Assembly (NCBI RefSeq): GCF_050157905.1
Contig: NZ_JBKIWZ010000001.1
Coordinates: 2,356,001-2,420,000, forward strand
Direction: 5' to 3'
Source: Pantoea sp050157905
Lineage (GTDB): Bacteria; Pseudomonadota; Gammaproteobacteria; Enterobacterales; Enterobacteriaceae
DNA length: 64,000 nt
The notes beneath the pieces are model-generated. The model had not been told where the DNA came from. It made no database searches and worked only from the letters and a program-made list of their open reading frames with translations. Positions 55,717 to 64,000 of this stretch are shown here, one piece after another (position 1 is the first letter of the stretch; each line of letters opens with the position of its first letter). The position numbers and the translations under genes were made by a program.

Positions 55717-58278
55717 ATGCAAGAGCCAACCGAAAAGGACTTTCCTTCTCATACCCCAATGATGCAGCAGTACCTGCGCCTCAAGGCAGAACATCCTGAC
55801 ATTCTGCTGTTTTACCGGATGGGTGATTTCTACGAGCTGTTTTATGACGACGCTAAGCGCGCCTCGCAGCTGCTGGAAATCTCACTCACCAAACGCGGCG
55901 CATCCGCGGGTGAACCGATTCCGATGGCCGGTGTGCCTCATCATGCGGTGGAAGGTTATCTGGCTAAGCTGGTGCAGCTGGGCGAATCGGTTGCCATCTG
56001 CGAACAGATTGGCGACCCGGCGCTGAGCAAAGGGCCGGTTGAGCGCAAAGTGGTGCGCATCGTGACCCCCGGCACCATTAGTGATGAGGCGCTGCTGCAG
56101 GAACGGCATGACAATCTGCTGGCAGCGATTGTGCAGAGCCCGCGCGGTTTTGGCTACGCCACGCTCGATATCAGCTCAGGCCGTTTTCGTCTGAGCGAAC
56201 CTGCCGATGCCGAAACGATGGCGGCCGAGTTGCAGCGCACCAATCCCGCCGAGCTGCTCTATCCTGAAGATTTTCAGGCGATGTCGCTGATCGACCAGCG
56301 GCGCGGCCTGCGTCGCCGTCCGCTCTGGGAGTTTGAGATCGACACCGCCCGTCAGCAGCTCAATCTGCAGTTCGGCACCCGCGATCTTAACGGCTTTGGC
56401 GTGGAAAATGCGCATCTGGGACTGAGCGCGGCCGGTTGTCTGCTGCAATATGCCAAAGATACCCAGCGCACCACGTTGCCCCACATCCGCTCACTGAGCA
56501 TGGAGCGGCAGCAGGACAGCATTATCATGGATGCCGCCACCCGCCGTAATCTGGAAATCACCCAGAACATGGCCGGCGGTACCGACAATACGCTGGCGGC
56601 CGTGCTGGATAAAACGGTCACGCCGATGGGAAGCCGGATGCTGAAGCGCTGGCTGCACATGCCACTGCGTGATGCGGAGACAATTACCCAGCGTCAGGCG
56701 TCGATTGCTGAGCTGCAGAACCTTAGCGAAGCACTGCAACCGGTGCTGCGTCAGGTTGGCGATCTGGAGCGTATTCTGGCGCGGCTGGCCCTGCGCACCG
56801 CCCGTCCGCGCGATCTGGCTCGCATGCGTCACGCGTTCCAGCAATTGCCGGAACTCAACCGCCTGCTGGCTGATGTACAGGCGCCTCAGCTGCAGAAACT
56901 GCGTACCCGGATGGGTGAGTTTACCGCACTGCGCGAGCTGCTGGAGCAGGCCGTCATCGAGTCACCGCCGGTGCTGATCCGCGACGGCGGCGTGATTGCG
57001 CCCGGCTACAACGCGGAGCTGGACGAGTGGCGCGCGCTGGCCGATGGTGCTACCGACTACCTCGACAGGCTGGAAATCCGCGAGCGCGAGAAGCTGGGAC
57101 TCGACACCCTGAAGGTCGGATTCAATGGCGTGCACGGCTATTACATCCAGGTCAGCCGGGGACAAAGCCATCAGGTTCCGATGCACTATGTGCGCCGTCA
57201 GACGCTGAAAAATGCTGAGCGCTACATCATTCCGGAACTCAAGGAGTATGAAGACAAAGTCCTGACCTCCAAAAGCAAAGCCCTGTCGCTGGAAAAAAGT
57301 CTCTATGAGGCGCTGTTCGATCAGCTGCTGCCCCATCTTGAAGATCTGCAGCTGAGCGCAACGGCGCTGGCTGAGCTGGATGTGTTAAGCAACCTGGCGG
57401 AACGAGCCTGGACCCTTAACTATTGCCGTCCGGTATTACAGGATAAAGCCGGAATCAAAATCAGCGGTGGTCGCCATCCCGTGGTTGAACAGGTGCTGAA
57501 AGAGCCGTTTATTGCCAATCCGCTGTCACTGGCGCCTCAGCGCAGAATGTTGATCATCACCGGTCCTAATATGGGCGGTAAAAGTACCTATATGCGGCAG
57601 GCGGCGCTGATTGCACTGATGGCCTGGATGGGAAGTTTTGTGCCCGCCGACGAGGCGCTGATTGGCCCGCTGGATCGCATCTTTACCCGCGTCGGGGCCG
57701 CTGATGACCTGGCCTCCGGTCGCTCGACCTTTATGGTGGAGATGACGGAAACCGCCAACATCCTGCACAACGCCACCGAAAACAGCCTGGTGCTGATGGA
57801 TGAGATTGGCCGCGGCACCTCAACCTATGACGGTCTGTCGCTGGCCTGGGCCTGCGCCGAGAACCTGGCCAACCGCATCAAGGCCATGACGCTGTTTGCC
57901 ACGCACTACTTTGAACTGACCACCCTGCCGGAAAAAATGGAAGGTGTGGTCAATGTCCATCTGGATGCCGTCGAGCATGGGGAAACCATTGCTTTTATGC
58001 ACAGCGTTCAGGAAGGCGCGGCGAGTAAGAGTTACGGTCTGGCCGTGGCCGCGCTGGCTGGCGTGCCGAAAGAGGTGATTAAGCGGGCGCGGAACAAGCT
58101 GAAGGAGCTGGAAACGGTGTCCGGTCACGCTGCCTCCTCGACCGTCGATGGGTCTCAGCTGCCGCTGCTGGTGGAGGAGACATCGCCGGCCATAGAGGCA
58201 CTGGAAGCGCTGGATCCGGATACACTGACGCCGCGTCAGGCACTTGACTGGATTTACCGTCTTAAATCACTGGTCTGA
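55717..58278 (+). CDS. mutS: DNA mismatch repair protein MutS
   Basis: Dimeric ATPase that recognises mismatches and starts MutHL-dependent repair. The mismatch-contacting Phe-x-Glu is F38-Y-E40 in LLFYRMGDFYELF. The ABC-type ATPase has GPNMGGKSTYMRQ near 616, DDLASGRSTFMVEM, LMDEIGRGTSTYDGLSLAWA and FATHYFELT. C-terminal HTH/tetramer region TLTPRQALDWIYRLKSLV. 853 residues as in E. coli. The leader has only a weak ribosome site. It is convergent with rpoS. Confidence 0.99.
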   Translation: MQEPTEKDFPSHTPMMQQYLRLKAEHPDILLFYRMGDFYELFYDDAKRASQLLEISLTKRGASAGEPIPMAGVPHHAVEGYLAKLVQLGESVAICEQIGDPALSKGPVERKVVRIVTPGTISDEALLQERHDNLLAAIVQSPRGFGYATLDISSGRFRLSEPADAETMAAELQRTNPAELLYPEDFQAMSLIDQRRGLRRRPLWEFEIDTARQQLNLQFGTRDLNGFGVENAHLGLSAAGCLLQYAKDTQRTTLPHIRSLSMERQQDSIIMDAATRRNLEITQNMAGGTDNTLAAVLDKTVTPMGSRMLKRWLHMPLRDAETITQRQASIAELQNLSEALQPVLRQVGDLERILARLALRTARPRDLARMRHAFQQLPELNRLLADVQAPQLQKLRTRMGEFTALRELLEQAVIESPPVLIRDGGVIAPGYNAELDEWRALADGATDYLDRLEIREREKLGLDTLKVGFNGVHGYYIQVSRGQSHQVPMHYVRRQTLKNAERYIIPELKEYEDKVLTSKSKALSLEKSLYEALFDQLLPHLEDLQLSATALAELDVLSNLAERAWTLNYCRPVLQDKAGIKISGGRHPVVEQVLKEPFIANPLSLAPQRRMLIITGPNMGGKSTYMRQAALIALMAWMGSFVPADEALIGPLDRIFTRVGAADDLASGRSTFMVEMTETANILHNATENSLVLMDEIGRGTSTYDGLSLAWACAENLANRIKAMTLFATHYFELTTLPEKMEGVVNVHLDAVEHGETIAFMHSVQEGAASKSYGLAVAALAGVPKEVIKRARNKLKELETVSGHAASSTVDGSQLPLLVEETSPAIEALEALDPDTLTPRQALDWIYRLKSLV

Positions 58279-58362
58279 CCTCGTACCGCGCCGCGTTCCC
58301 ACGCGGTGCGGTTCCGCCGTGCATTCTGCCTCTGCGCCGCGTTTTACTTTTTCCGCAGGCAT

Positions 58363-58394
58363 AAAAAAAGCGGTGGTTTTCACCACCGCTTTTT
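58363..58394. terminator. Bidirectional terminator between mutS and rpoS
   Basis: AAGCGGTGG-TTTT-CCACCGCTT region with seven A before and five T after; it serves both convergent genes. Confidence 0.94.
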
Positions 58395-58424
58395 GCGTAA
58401 GTCAGCCAACAGGCTTAATGACGA

Positions 58425-59417
58425 TTATTCACGAAAGAGTGCTTCAATGTTGAGACCCTGCGCCTGCAGGATTTCGCGCAGACGGCGCAAACCTTCAACC
58501 TGAATCTGACGTACACGCTCGCGGGTTAAGCCGATTTCGCGGCCCACATCCTCAAGCGTTGCGGCTTCATAGCCCAACAGACCGAAGCGACGCGCCAGTA
58601 CCTCACGCTGCTTGGCATTCAGTTCGAACAGCCATTTGACGATGCTTTGTTTCATATCATCGTCCTGCGTGGTGTCTTCCGGACCGTTGTCTTTTTCATC
58701 GGCCAGAATATCCAGCAGCGCTTTCTCAGAGTCTCCGCCTAATGGCGTATCGACTGAGGTGATGCGTTCGTTGAGACGCAACATGCGGCTGACATCATCA
58801 ACCGGTTTATCAAGCTGCTCAGCGATCTCTTCCGCACTCGGCTCATGGTCGAGCTTGTGGGAAAGTTCACGCGCAGTACGCAGATAAACATTCAGCTCTT
58901 TCACGATGTGAATCGGCAGACGGATAGTACGGGTTTGATTCATGATCGCCCGTTCAATAGTCTGACGAATCCACCAGGTGGCATAAGTTGAGAAACGGAA
59001 CCCGCGCTCCGGATCAAATTTCTCAACGGCACGAATCAGGCCGAGGTTACCTTCTTCAATCAGGTCCAGCAGTGCTAAACCACGATTGCTGTAACGACGG
59101 GCGATTTTAACCACCAGGCGTAAGTTACTTTCAATCATACGGCGACGGGAAGGAATATCACCCCGCAATGCACGGCGAGCGAAGAACACTTCTTCCTCTG
59201 CCGTTAACAACGGAGAATAGCCAATCTCCCCGAGATAGAGCTGCGTCGCATCTAAGACACGCTGCGTCGCACCCTGTGATAGCAACTCTTCTTCCGCTAC
59301 GTCGCTATCACTGACTTCGTTTTCAACGAGTGCTTTCTCGTCAAAAATTTCAGCTCCGTTCTCATCGAATTCCGCGTTCTCATGTAACTCGTTTACTTTC
59401 AGCGTATTCTGGCTCAT
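58425..59417 (-). CDS. rpoS: RNA polymerase sigma factor RpoS (sigma-38)
   Basis: Master sigma factor of stationary phase and general stress. Regions: 1.2 and 2 (DATQLYLGEIGYSPLLTAEEE, RMIESNLRLVVKIARRYSNRGLALLDLIEEGNLGLIRAVEKFDPERGFRFSTYATWWIRQ), 3, and 4.2 (EAATLEDVGREIGLTRERVRQIQVEGLRRLRE). The open reading frame is complete, so this strain has no visible rpoS loss. Lys173 region for RssB recognition is kept by alignment. As in E. coli, the main promoter probably lies inside nlpD, giving a long leader controlled by sRNAs; I did not map it. Confidence 0.99.
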   Translation of the reverse strand: MSQNTLKVNELHENAEFDENGAEIFDEKALVENEVSDSDVAEEELLSQGATQRVLDATQLYLGEIGYSPLLTAEEEVFFARRALRGDIPSRRRMIESNLRLVVKIARRYSNRGLALLDLIEEGNLGLIRAVEKFDPERGFRFSTYATWWIRQTIERAIMNQTRTIRLPIHIVKELNVYLRTARELSHKLDHEPSAEEIAEQLDKPVDDVSRMLRLNERITSVDTPLGGDSEKALLDILADEKDNGPEDTTQDDDMKQSIVKWLFELNAKQREVLARRFGLLGYEAATLEDVGREIGLTRERVRQIQVEGLRRLREILQAQGLNIEALFRE

Positions 59418-59474
59418 AAGCGGCTCCTACCCGTGATTCCAGGGCAGAACGTAAAGCTGTTGTGTTCTGCCGGA

Positions 59475-60575
59475 TTATCGCTGCGGTAAATAACGCAACG
59501 GGTTTACGGATTTCCCCTTGTAACGAATTTCAAAGTGTAATCTGACTGAACTGGTTCCGGTGCTACCCATGGTAGCGATCTTTTGCCCCGCCTTAACTTC
59601 CTGTTGTTCCCGGACCAGCATTGTATCGTTGTGGGCGTAGGCGCTCAGGTAATCATCATTGTGTTTGATGATGATTAAATTACCGTAACCCCGGAGTGCG
59701 TTACCTGCGTAAACCACTCGTCCTGAAGCAGTGGCCACCACAGATTGTCCGCGTGTCCCGGCGATATCGATACCTTTATTGCCACCTTCGGCGGCAGAGA
59801 AGTTATCAATAATCTTCCCATCAGTCGGCCAGCGCCAGCTTCCGACCGGCGTTGAACTGTTGGTTGTGCTGCTAACCGTAGGGGGTGCGGTAATCACTGG
59901 AGCTGTTGTCGTTGCAACATTTGCTCCTTTCGAAGGCAACAATTTGCTGCCACCCGAATTTCCCGAATCATCAGAATACGTAATAACAGGTTGCTGTGCA
60001 ACAGCAGGAGATTTAATTTGTGGTGCTGCCACAATCCCGCCCTGCGTTGCATCAGCCGCAGTAATGGAATTTCCACCGGTAATTGGCTGACCCGACCCAT
60101 TTCCAATCTGTAAAGTCTGCCCGACATTCAGGCTGTATGGCGCCGGAACGTTGTTGCGCTGGGCTAAATCGCGGAAATCGTTGCCGGTGATCCAGGCAAT
60201 ATAGAACAATGTGTCTCCACGCTTAACGGTGTACGTTTCACCAGAGTAGCTACCCTTAGGAATATTCTGGTAACTGCGGTTGTACACTATACGGCCATTC
60301 TGCGTTTCAACATTATTGCTGGTACTAATCATTCCACCGCTGACTGGAGCAGATACTGAATTTCTGCTTAACATTTGTCCCTGAGAGGGTGCAGCAGGAA
60401 TACCGCCTGAAACCTGACCTCCGCCCGCCGGGCTGTTCAGCATGCCGCCATTATCGCCGACACGACTGATAGGGGCCTGAGAATTGTCGCCAGAGCTGCA
60501 TCCTGCCAGCCAGAAACCGACCAGTGAAAGAGCCGCCAGACGGCGTAACTGAAAAAGTGTGCTTCCCGTGCTCAT
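59475..60575 (-). CDS. nlpD: NlpD, murein hydrolase activator lipoprotein
   Basis: Outer-membrane lipoprotein that activates the amidase AmiC at the septum. Signal and lipobox LAGC near residue 26; LysM domain YTVKRGDTLFYIAWITGNDFRDLAQRN; a variable Gln/Ser/Thr-rich linker; C-terminal LytM (M23) domain GNKGIDIAGTRGQSVVATASGRVVYAG, degenerate in zinc ligands as expected for activators. The start at 60575 gives MSTGSTLFQLRRLAALSL; the frame is open further upstream but not homologous. 366 residues, shorter than E. coli (379) in the linker. Confidence 0.96.
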   Translation of the reverse strand: MSTGSTLFQLRRLAALSLVGFWLAGCSSGDNSQAPISRVGDNGGMLNSPAGGGQVSGGIPAAPSQGQMLSRNSVSAPVSGGMISTSNNVETQNGRIVYNRSYQNIPKGSYSGETYTVKRGDTLFYIAWITGNDFRDLAQRNNVPAPYSLNVGQTLQIGNGSGQPITGGNSITAADATQGGIVAAPQIKSPAVAQQPVITYSDDSGNSGGSKLLPSKGANVATTTAPVITAPPTVSSTTNSSTPVGSWRWPTDGKIIDNFSAAEGGNKGIDIAGTRGQSVVATASGRVVYAGNALRGYGNLIIIKHNDDYLSAYAHNDTMLVREQQEVKAGQKIATMGSTGTSSVRLHFEIRYKGKSVNPLRYLPQR

Positions 60576-60737
60576 TAATCCCCCGTGATGGCAGCGCTGT
60601 TCTGTGTATTTCACTGAACCTGCCAGCAGAATGCTCTGCATGGCGCGATAAAATCTGTTTTTTTAATGCATAAATTGGATAGTAACAACATCAGCTACGT
60701 GGTGCCATGAAACAGTTGTGAAGAAATACGTAGAAAG

Positions 60738-61364
60738 TCAGGCCAAATCGCCCTGCACCAGTGGCACAAAACGCACCGGCTCAATGATCTCTTCCACGAT
60801 CTCTTCGCCCTGACGACGCAGGCGCTTCAGCACCTGCTGCTCTTCGCCAACCGGCAGCACCATAATGCCGCCTTCTGCCAGCTGTGCTATCAGCGCAATC
60901 GGAATTTCCGGCGGTGCCGCCGTAACAATAATCGCATCGAAAGGGCCACGCGAAGGCCAGCCCTGCCAGCCATCGCCATGGCGGGTAGAAACGTTATGCA
61001 GATCCAGCTGCTTGAGGCGACGCTTGGCCTGCCACTGCAACCCTTTAATCCGCTCCACGGAATAAACATGATCGACCAGATGAGCCAGAATGGCCGTCTG
61101 GTAACCCGAGCCAGTGCCAATTTCCAGCACCCGCGAGTGCGGATTGAGCGCCAGTAGCGCCGTCATTCGCGCCACCATATAAGGCTGAGAGATCGTCTGT
61201 CCGGAGCCGATAGGCAGGGCAACATTGTCCCAGGCTTTATGCTCGAAAGCCTCGTCGATAAAACGCTCGCGTGGCACGTCACTCAGGGCTTTCAGCAGAT
61301 TTTCATCATCGATGCCCTGCTGACGCAGCTGCGACAACAATGTCTCAATACGCCGGTTTACCAT
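60738..61364 (-). CDS. pcm: Protein-L-isoaspartate O-methyltransferase
   Basis: Starts repair of isoaspartyl residues in aged proteins using SAM. Motif I VLEIGTGSGYQTAILAHL, DGWQGWPSRGPFDAIIVTAAPPEIP and the substrate region SGQTISQPYMVARM are all kept. 208 residues, the E. coli length. The start overlaps the surE end by 7 bases; both belong to the surE-pcm-nlpD group. Confidence 0.98.
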   Translation of the reverse strand: MVNRRIETLLSQLRQQGIDDENLLKALSDVPRERFIDEAFEHKAWDNVALPIGSGQTISQPYMVARMTALLALNPHSRVLEIGTGSGYQTAILAHLVDHVYSVERIKGLQWQAKRRLKQLDLHNVSTRHGDGWQGWPSRGPFDAIIVTAAPPEIPIALIAQLAEGGIMVLPVGEEQQVLKRLRRQGEEIVEEIIEPVRFVPLVQGDLA

Positions 61365-62119
61365 GCCAGGTTTACCTCAGCGTGGGTCAGCCAGTCGCTA
61401 AGCACATCCTGCGCGCTGTGCGCCGTCAAATCGACGTGCAGTGCGGTGACAGACACATAGCCCTGATCTACGGCGGCGAAGTCTGTATCCGGCCCCGCAT
61501 CCAGCTGTTCACCGGGCGGGCCAATCCAGTAGAGGGTATTGCCACGTGGATCCTGCTGGGCAATCACCTGGTCGGCAGGATGGCGGCTGCCGCAGCGCGT
61601 TACGCGAATACCTTTAAGCTCTGCCAGAGGTAAATCGGGAACGTTGATGTTGAGTATGCGCCCCGTACGCAGCGGTTTATGCGTCAGCGCTTTCAGGATG
61701 GCGCATACGACCGCCGCCGCCGTCGCGTAGTGCTGATGACCATTCAGCGATACCGCGATAGCCGGCAGGCCAAGATGCCGCCCTTCCATCGCGGCCGCTA
61801 CCGTGCCGGAGTAGATCACATCATCACCCAGGTTGGGGCCGGCATTGATTCCTGATACCACAATATCGGGACGCGGCTGCATCAGTGCATTCACCCCCAG
61901 ATAAACGCAATCGGTCGGCGTGCCCATCTGAACCGCAATATCGCCGTTTTCATGGGTGAAGGTGCGCAGAGGCGTTTCCAGGGTTAATGAGTTCGAGGCA
62001 CCGCTTCGGTTACGATCGGGGGCAACAACCTGAACGTCAGCAATCTGCCGAAGGGCTTTTGCCAGAGTCTGAATCCCTGGCGCATGAATGCCGTCATCGT
62101 TACTGAGCAATATCCGCAT
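61358..62119 (-). CDS. surE: SurE, 5'/3'-nucleotidase and exopolyphosphatase
   Basis: Stationary-phase survival phosphatase acting on nucleoside monophosphates and short polyphosphate. Metal site MRILLSNDDGIHAPGI (Asp8, Asp9), VVAPDRNRSGASNSLTL, and VSGINAGPNLGDDVIYSGTVAAAMEG. 253 residues as in E. coli. In E. coli its start overlaps truD; here a 191-bp gap with a hairpin separates them. Confidence 0.98.
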   Translation of the reverse strand: MRILLSNDDGIHAPGIQTLAKALRQIADVQVVAPDRNRSGASNSLTLETPLRTFTHENGDIAVQMGTPTDCVYLGVNALMQPRPDIVVSGINAGPNLGDDVIYSGTVAAAMEGRHLGLPAIAVSLNGHQHYATAAAVVCAILKALTHKPLRTGRILNINVPDLPLAELKGIRVTRCGSRHPADQVIAQQDPRGNTLYWIGPPGEQLDAGPDTDFAAVDQGYVSVTALHVDLTAHSAQDVLSDWLTHAEVNLAW

Positions 62120-62271
62120 TTCGTTCTGACCTTTTTTTATTCGACTGGTCGCTGTGGCTGAACCTGTCTGAACGGCATGGCAACAGGTGGGACATGGACA
62201 GCGATTTTTGCATTCTAGCGAGGCACGCGAGGAAGTGGTAGGCGTAAATCACAGGACAACAGAGGTTTGCC

Positions 62272-62302
62272 GCAACATTACCCACGCCGTGGACAATGTT
62301 GC
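62272..62302. other. Nested hairpin in the truD-surE gap
   Basis: GCAACATT and AATGTTGC form an 8-bp stem; inside, CCAC and GTGG form a second 4-bp stem around GCC. There is no T-run next to it on the minus strand, so it is not a standard terminator. It is the only strong structure in the 191-bp gap. Confidence 0.6.
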
Positions 62303-62310
62303 GACAGCGA

Positions 62311-63351
62311 TTACTCATCAGGCTGGTCGGGGGAGTCCGTGTGGGTCAGCAGTTCCCGGACAACGCTGGTGGCAAAGCTGCCTGCGGGCAGCCAGAACGC
62401 CAGCACCAGCGTCGCCGCATCCTGCCAGTGCCACTGCATATCGCGCGGCACCACCAGCATGGCGCGGCGTGCGGCGTCGACTTTCTCGCGTTCAGTCAGA
62501 CCGGTTAACAGTGTAGCATCGGCCAGCACCTGCTGTTCAAAAGCCAGCGCCTCCGCCTGTGGGCCTGGCTCGCCGCGCCCCGGCAGCGGCGCGGTAATGC
62601 GCAGCTCATGCTGATCGACCCGGCGCTGCGACTCTGCCAGCTCATCGGGCTGCACGACAAACCAGCTGCCACGGCCGGTCAGCTGCAGCGCATCGCCGTT
62701 GAGCACCTGAGTCAGCCCACCCTGCTGCTGCAGACGCGCGCTGGTCACTTGGTTAAACAGCGCGCTGCGGGTGGCAGAGAGCATCAGGCTGCGCTTGTTG
62801 CGGTCGCGCAGGCTAATCTCATTGCGCGCCCACTTCTCCGCCATCACAAGGTTATTACCGCCGCGACCAAAGCGCTGTTCACCGAAATAGTTCGGCACAC
62901 CCGCCGCGCAAATCTGCGCCAGCCGGGTTTCGACAGCGTCACGGTCACTGATCTGACGAATGACCAGCCGGAACGCGTTGCCTGCCAGCGCACCGATGCG
63001 CAGCTTACGTTTGTGGCGCACCGCCTGCAGGATGTCGACCCCTTCCAGCGCGAAACCGCGCAGATCGGGCATCGCATTGCCCGGCAGACGGAAACAGAGC
63101 GTCTGCTCCGTCACCGCATGGCGGTCTTTCATCCCGGCATAGCTCAGGTCGCGCGCAGGCACGCCAAGATACTTCGCCAGCGCTTCCGCCACGAAGCGGG
63201 TATTAGCGCCCACCTTCCGGATGCGCACCAGCAGATGCTCACCTTCTCCATCCGGGCCGTAGCCCAGATCTTCCACGACCACAAAATCGTCCGGATTCGC
63301 CTTGATGACGCCGGAGGCGACGGGCGTGCCGTGCAGGTAATTCAGATTCAT
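62311..63351 (-). CDS. truD: tRNA pseudouridine(13) synthase
   Basis: Makes pseudouridine 13 in tRNA-Glu. Catalytic Asp in SYAGMKDRHAVTEQ; other TruD segments are NPDDFVVVEDLGYGPDGEGEHLLVRI, GVPNYFGEQRFGRGGNN and WLPAGSFATSVVREL. The start at 63351 (MNLNYLHGTP) overlaps the ispF stop as ATGA, so it is coupled to ispF; the open frame extends upstream inside ispF but without homology. 346 residues. Confidence 0.97.
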   Translation of the reverse strand: MNLNYLHGTPVASGVIKANPDDFVVVEDLGYGPDGEGEHLLVRIRKVGANTRFVAEALAKYLGVPARDLSYAGMKDRHAVTEQTLCFRLPGNAMPDLRGFALEGVDILQAVRHKRKLRIGALAGNAFRLVIRQISDRDAVETRLAQICAAGVPNYFGEQRFGRGGNNLVMAEKWARNEISLRDRNKRSLMLSATRSALFNQVTSARLQQQGGLTQVLNGDALQLTGRGSWFVVQPDELAESQRRVDQHELRITAPLPGRGEPGPQAEALAFEQQVLADATLLTGLTEREKVDAARRAMLVVPRDMQWHWQDAATLVLAFWLPAGSFATSVVRELLTHTDSPDQPDE

Positions 63352-63830
63352 TGGCTGTCTGCTTTCAGCAGTAAGGCCACTGCCTCGCAGGCGATCCCTT
63401 CGCCGCGCCCGGTAAAGCCCAGCTTTTCTGTCGTAGTGGCTTTCACATTGACGGCATCCATGTGGCAACCCAGATCTTCCGCGATGTTAATTCGCATCTG
63501 CGGCACGTGCGGCAGCATTTTAGGTGCCTGCGCGATAATCGTGACGTCCACATTGCCGATGCGATAGCCTTTGGCTTCGATACGGCGCCAGGCCTCGCGC
63601 AGCAGGCCCCGGCTGTCCGCGCCTTTAAAGGCGGGATCGGTATCCGGGAACAGTTTACCGATATCGCCCATCGCGACGGCACCCAGCAGAGCATCAGTGA
63701 GCGCATGCAGCGCCACGTCGCCATCCGAATGGGCGATAAACCCCTGCTCAAACGGGATCCGCACACCGCCAATCACTAACGGACCCTCTCCGCCAAAGGC
63801 GTGAACGTCAAAACCGTGACCGATACGCAT
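63348..63830 (-). CDS. ispF: 2-C-methyl-D-erythritol 2,4-cyclodiphosphate synthase
   Basis: Fifth step of the MEP isoprenoid pathway. Metal ligands in GHGFDVHAFGG (Asp8, His10) and AHSDGDVALHALTDALLG; NVKATTTEKLGFTGRGEGIA near the end. 160 residues from ATG 63830 (MRIGHGF), the family start with the better ribosome-site spacing; an adjacent ATG at 63833 overlaps the ispD stop. Coupled to ispD and truD. Confidence 0.97.
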   Translation of the reverse strand: MRIGHGFDVHAFGGEGPLVIGGVRIPFEQGFIAHSDGDVALHALTDALLGAVAMGDIGKLFPDTDPAFKGADSRGLLREAWRRIEAKGYRIGNVDVTIIAQAPKMLPHVPQMRINIAEDLGCHMDAVNVKATTTEKLGFTGRGEGIACEAVALLLKADSQ

Positions 63831-64000
63831 CATGCGCTCTCCTTTAATTGAATCTGACTCAGATAGAAAGCCGCCAGGGCCAGATCTTCCGGCCGGGTGA
63901 CTTTAATGTTATCGCTGCGTCCGCTGACCAGCAGCGGATGGTAGCCACAATACTCCAGCGCCGACGCTTCATCGGTGATAGTGGCGCCTTCGTTCAGCGC
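63830..64000 (-). CDS. ispD: IspD, MEP cytidylyltransferase (C-terminal part only)
   Basis: Third step of the MEP pathway (CTP plus 2-C-methylerythritol 4-phosphate). Only the last 56 codons are inside the window: LNEGATITDEASALEYCG and NIKVTRPEDLALAAFYL, the conserved end of IspD, then QIQLKESA and TGA overlapping ispF. The rest lies beyond the right edge. Confidence 0.95.
   Translation of the reverse strand, partial: ALNEGATITDEASALEYCGYHPLLVSGRSDNIKVTRPEDLALAAFYLSQIQLKESA

Overview
The window is chromosomal core sequence of an enterobacterium. Nearly every protein is a close relative of an Escherichia coli protein, and the 16S, 23S and 5S genes have exactly the E. coli lengths (1542, 2904 and 120 nt). 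Gene order, base composition and differences from E. coli point to Erwiniaceae, most likely Pantoea or a near relative. The genus is an inference from general similarity; no database was searched. I see no phage, insertion sequence, CRISPR array or defence island, and nothing I would call a new multigene system. The notable signals are small: repeats, a broken gene and rearranged synteny.

Layout. 1-2057: end of emrA and all of emrB (multidrug efflux). 2098-10509: yfiF, trxC, tapT, patZ, pssA, yfiM, kgtP. 10740-16470: a complete rRNA operon on the minus strand (16S, tRNA-Ile, tRNA-Ala, 23S, 5S) with P1/P2 promoters, boxA sites and terminator. 16591-26111: clpB with a heat-shock promoter, yfiH-rluD, bamD, raiA, then the aromatic amino acid block pheL-pheA and aroF-tyrA. 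26401-32810: a GNAT acetyltransferase where E. coli has yfiLRNB, then rplS-trmD-rimM-rpsP, ffh, ypjD and corB. 32867-36163: luxS, the sRNA micA, gshA, yqaA, yqaB. 36600-37840: a minus-strand tRNA-Ser/tRNA-Arg operon with four intact tRNA-Arg genes followed by decayed tandem units ending in tRNA-Arg 3' tails. 38029-46113: csrA, alaS, recX, recA, pncC, tam, yjdM, mltB. 46263-55421: narGHJI, a frameshifted narK and a divergent narL without narX. 55717-64000: mutS, rpoS, nlpD, pcm, surE, truD, ispF and the end of ispD.

How the parts work together. The centre of the window is translation machinery: rRNA, tRNAs, ribosomal proteins L19 and S16, RimM, TrmD, RluD, TapT, RaiA, AlaS and the signal recognition particle protein. 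Stress and repair functions follow (ClpB, RecA/RecX, MutS, RpoS, CsrA). The shikimate branch shows two classical controls in sequence: a Phe-rich leader peptide with attenuator before pheA, and TyrR-type boxes before aroF-tyrA. The nar cluster gives anaerobic nitrate respiration; an FNR-like box and NarL-like heptamers lie between narK and narL.

Compared with E. coli as I recall it, the yfiF-corB segment is joined to emrB on one side and luxS on the other, so the genes that lie between those blocks in E. coli are elsewhere or absent. Other differences are two expanded rRNA operon spacers carrying palindromic elements, a tam-yjdM pair between pncC and mltB, and a 191-bp gap between truD and surE, which overlap in E. 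coli.
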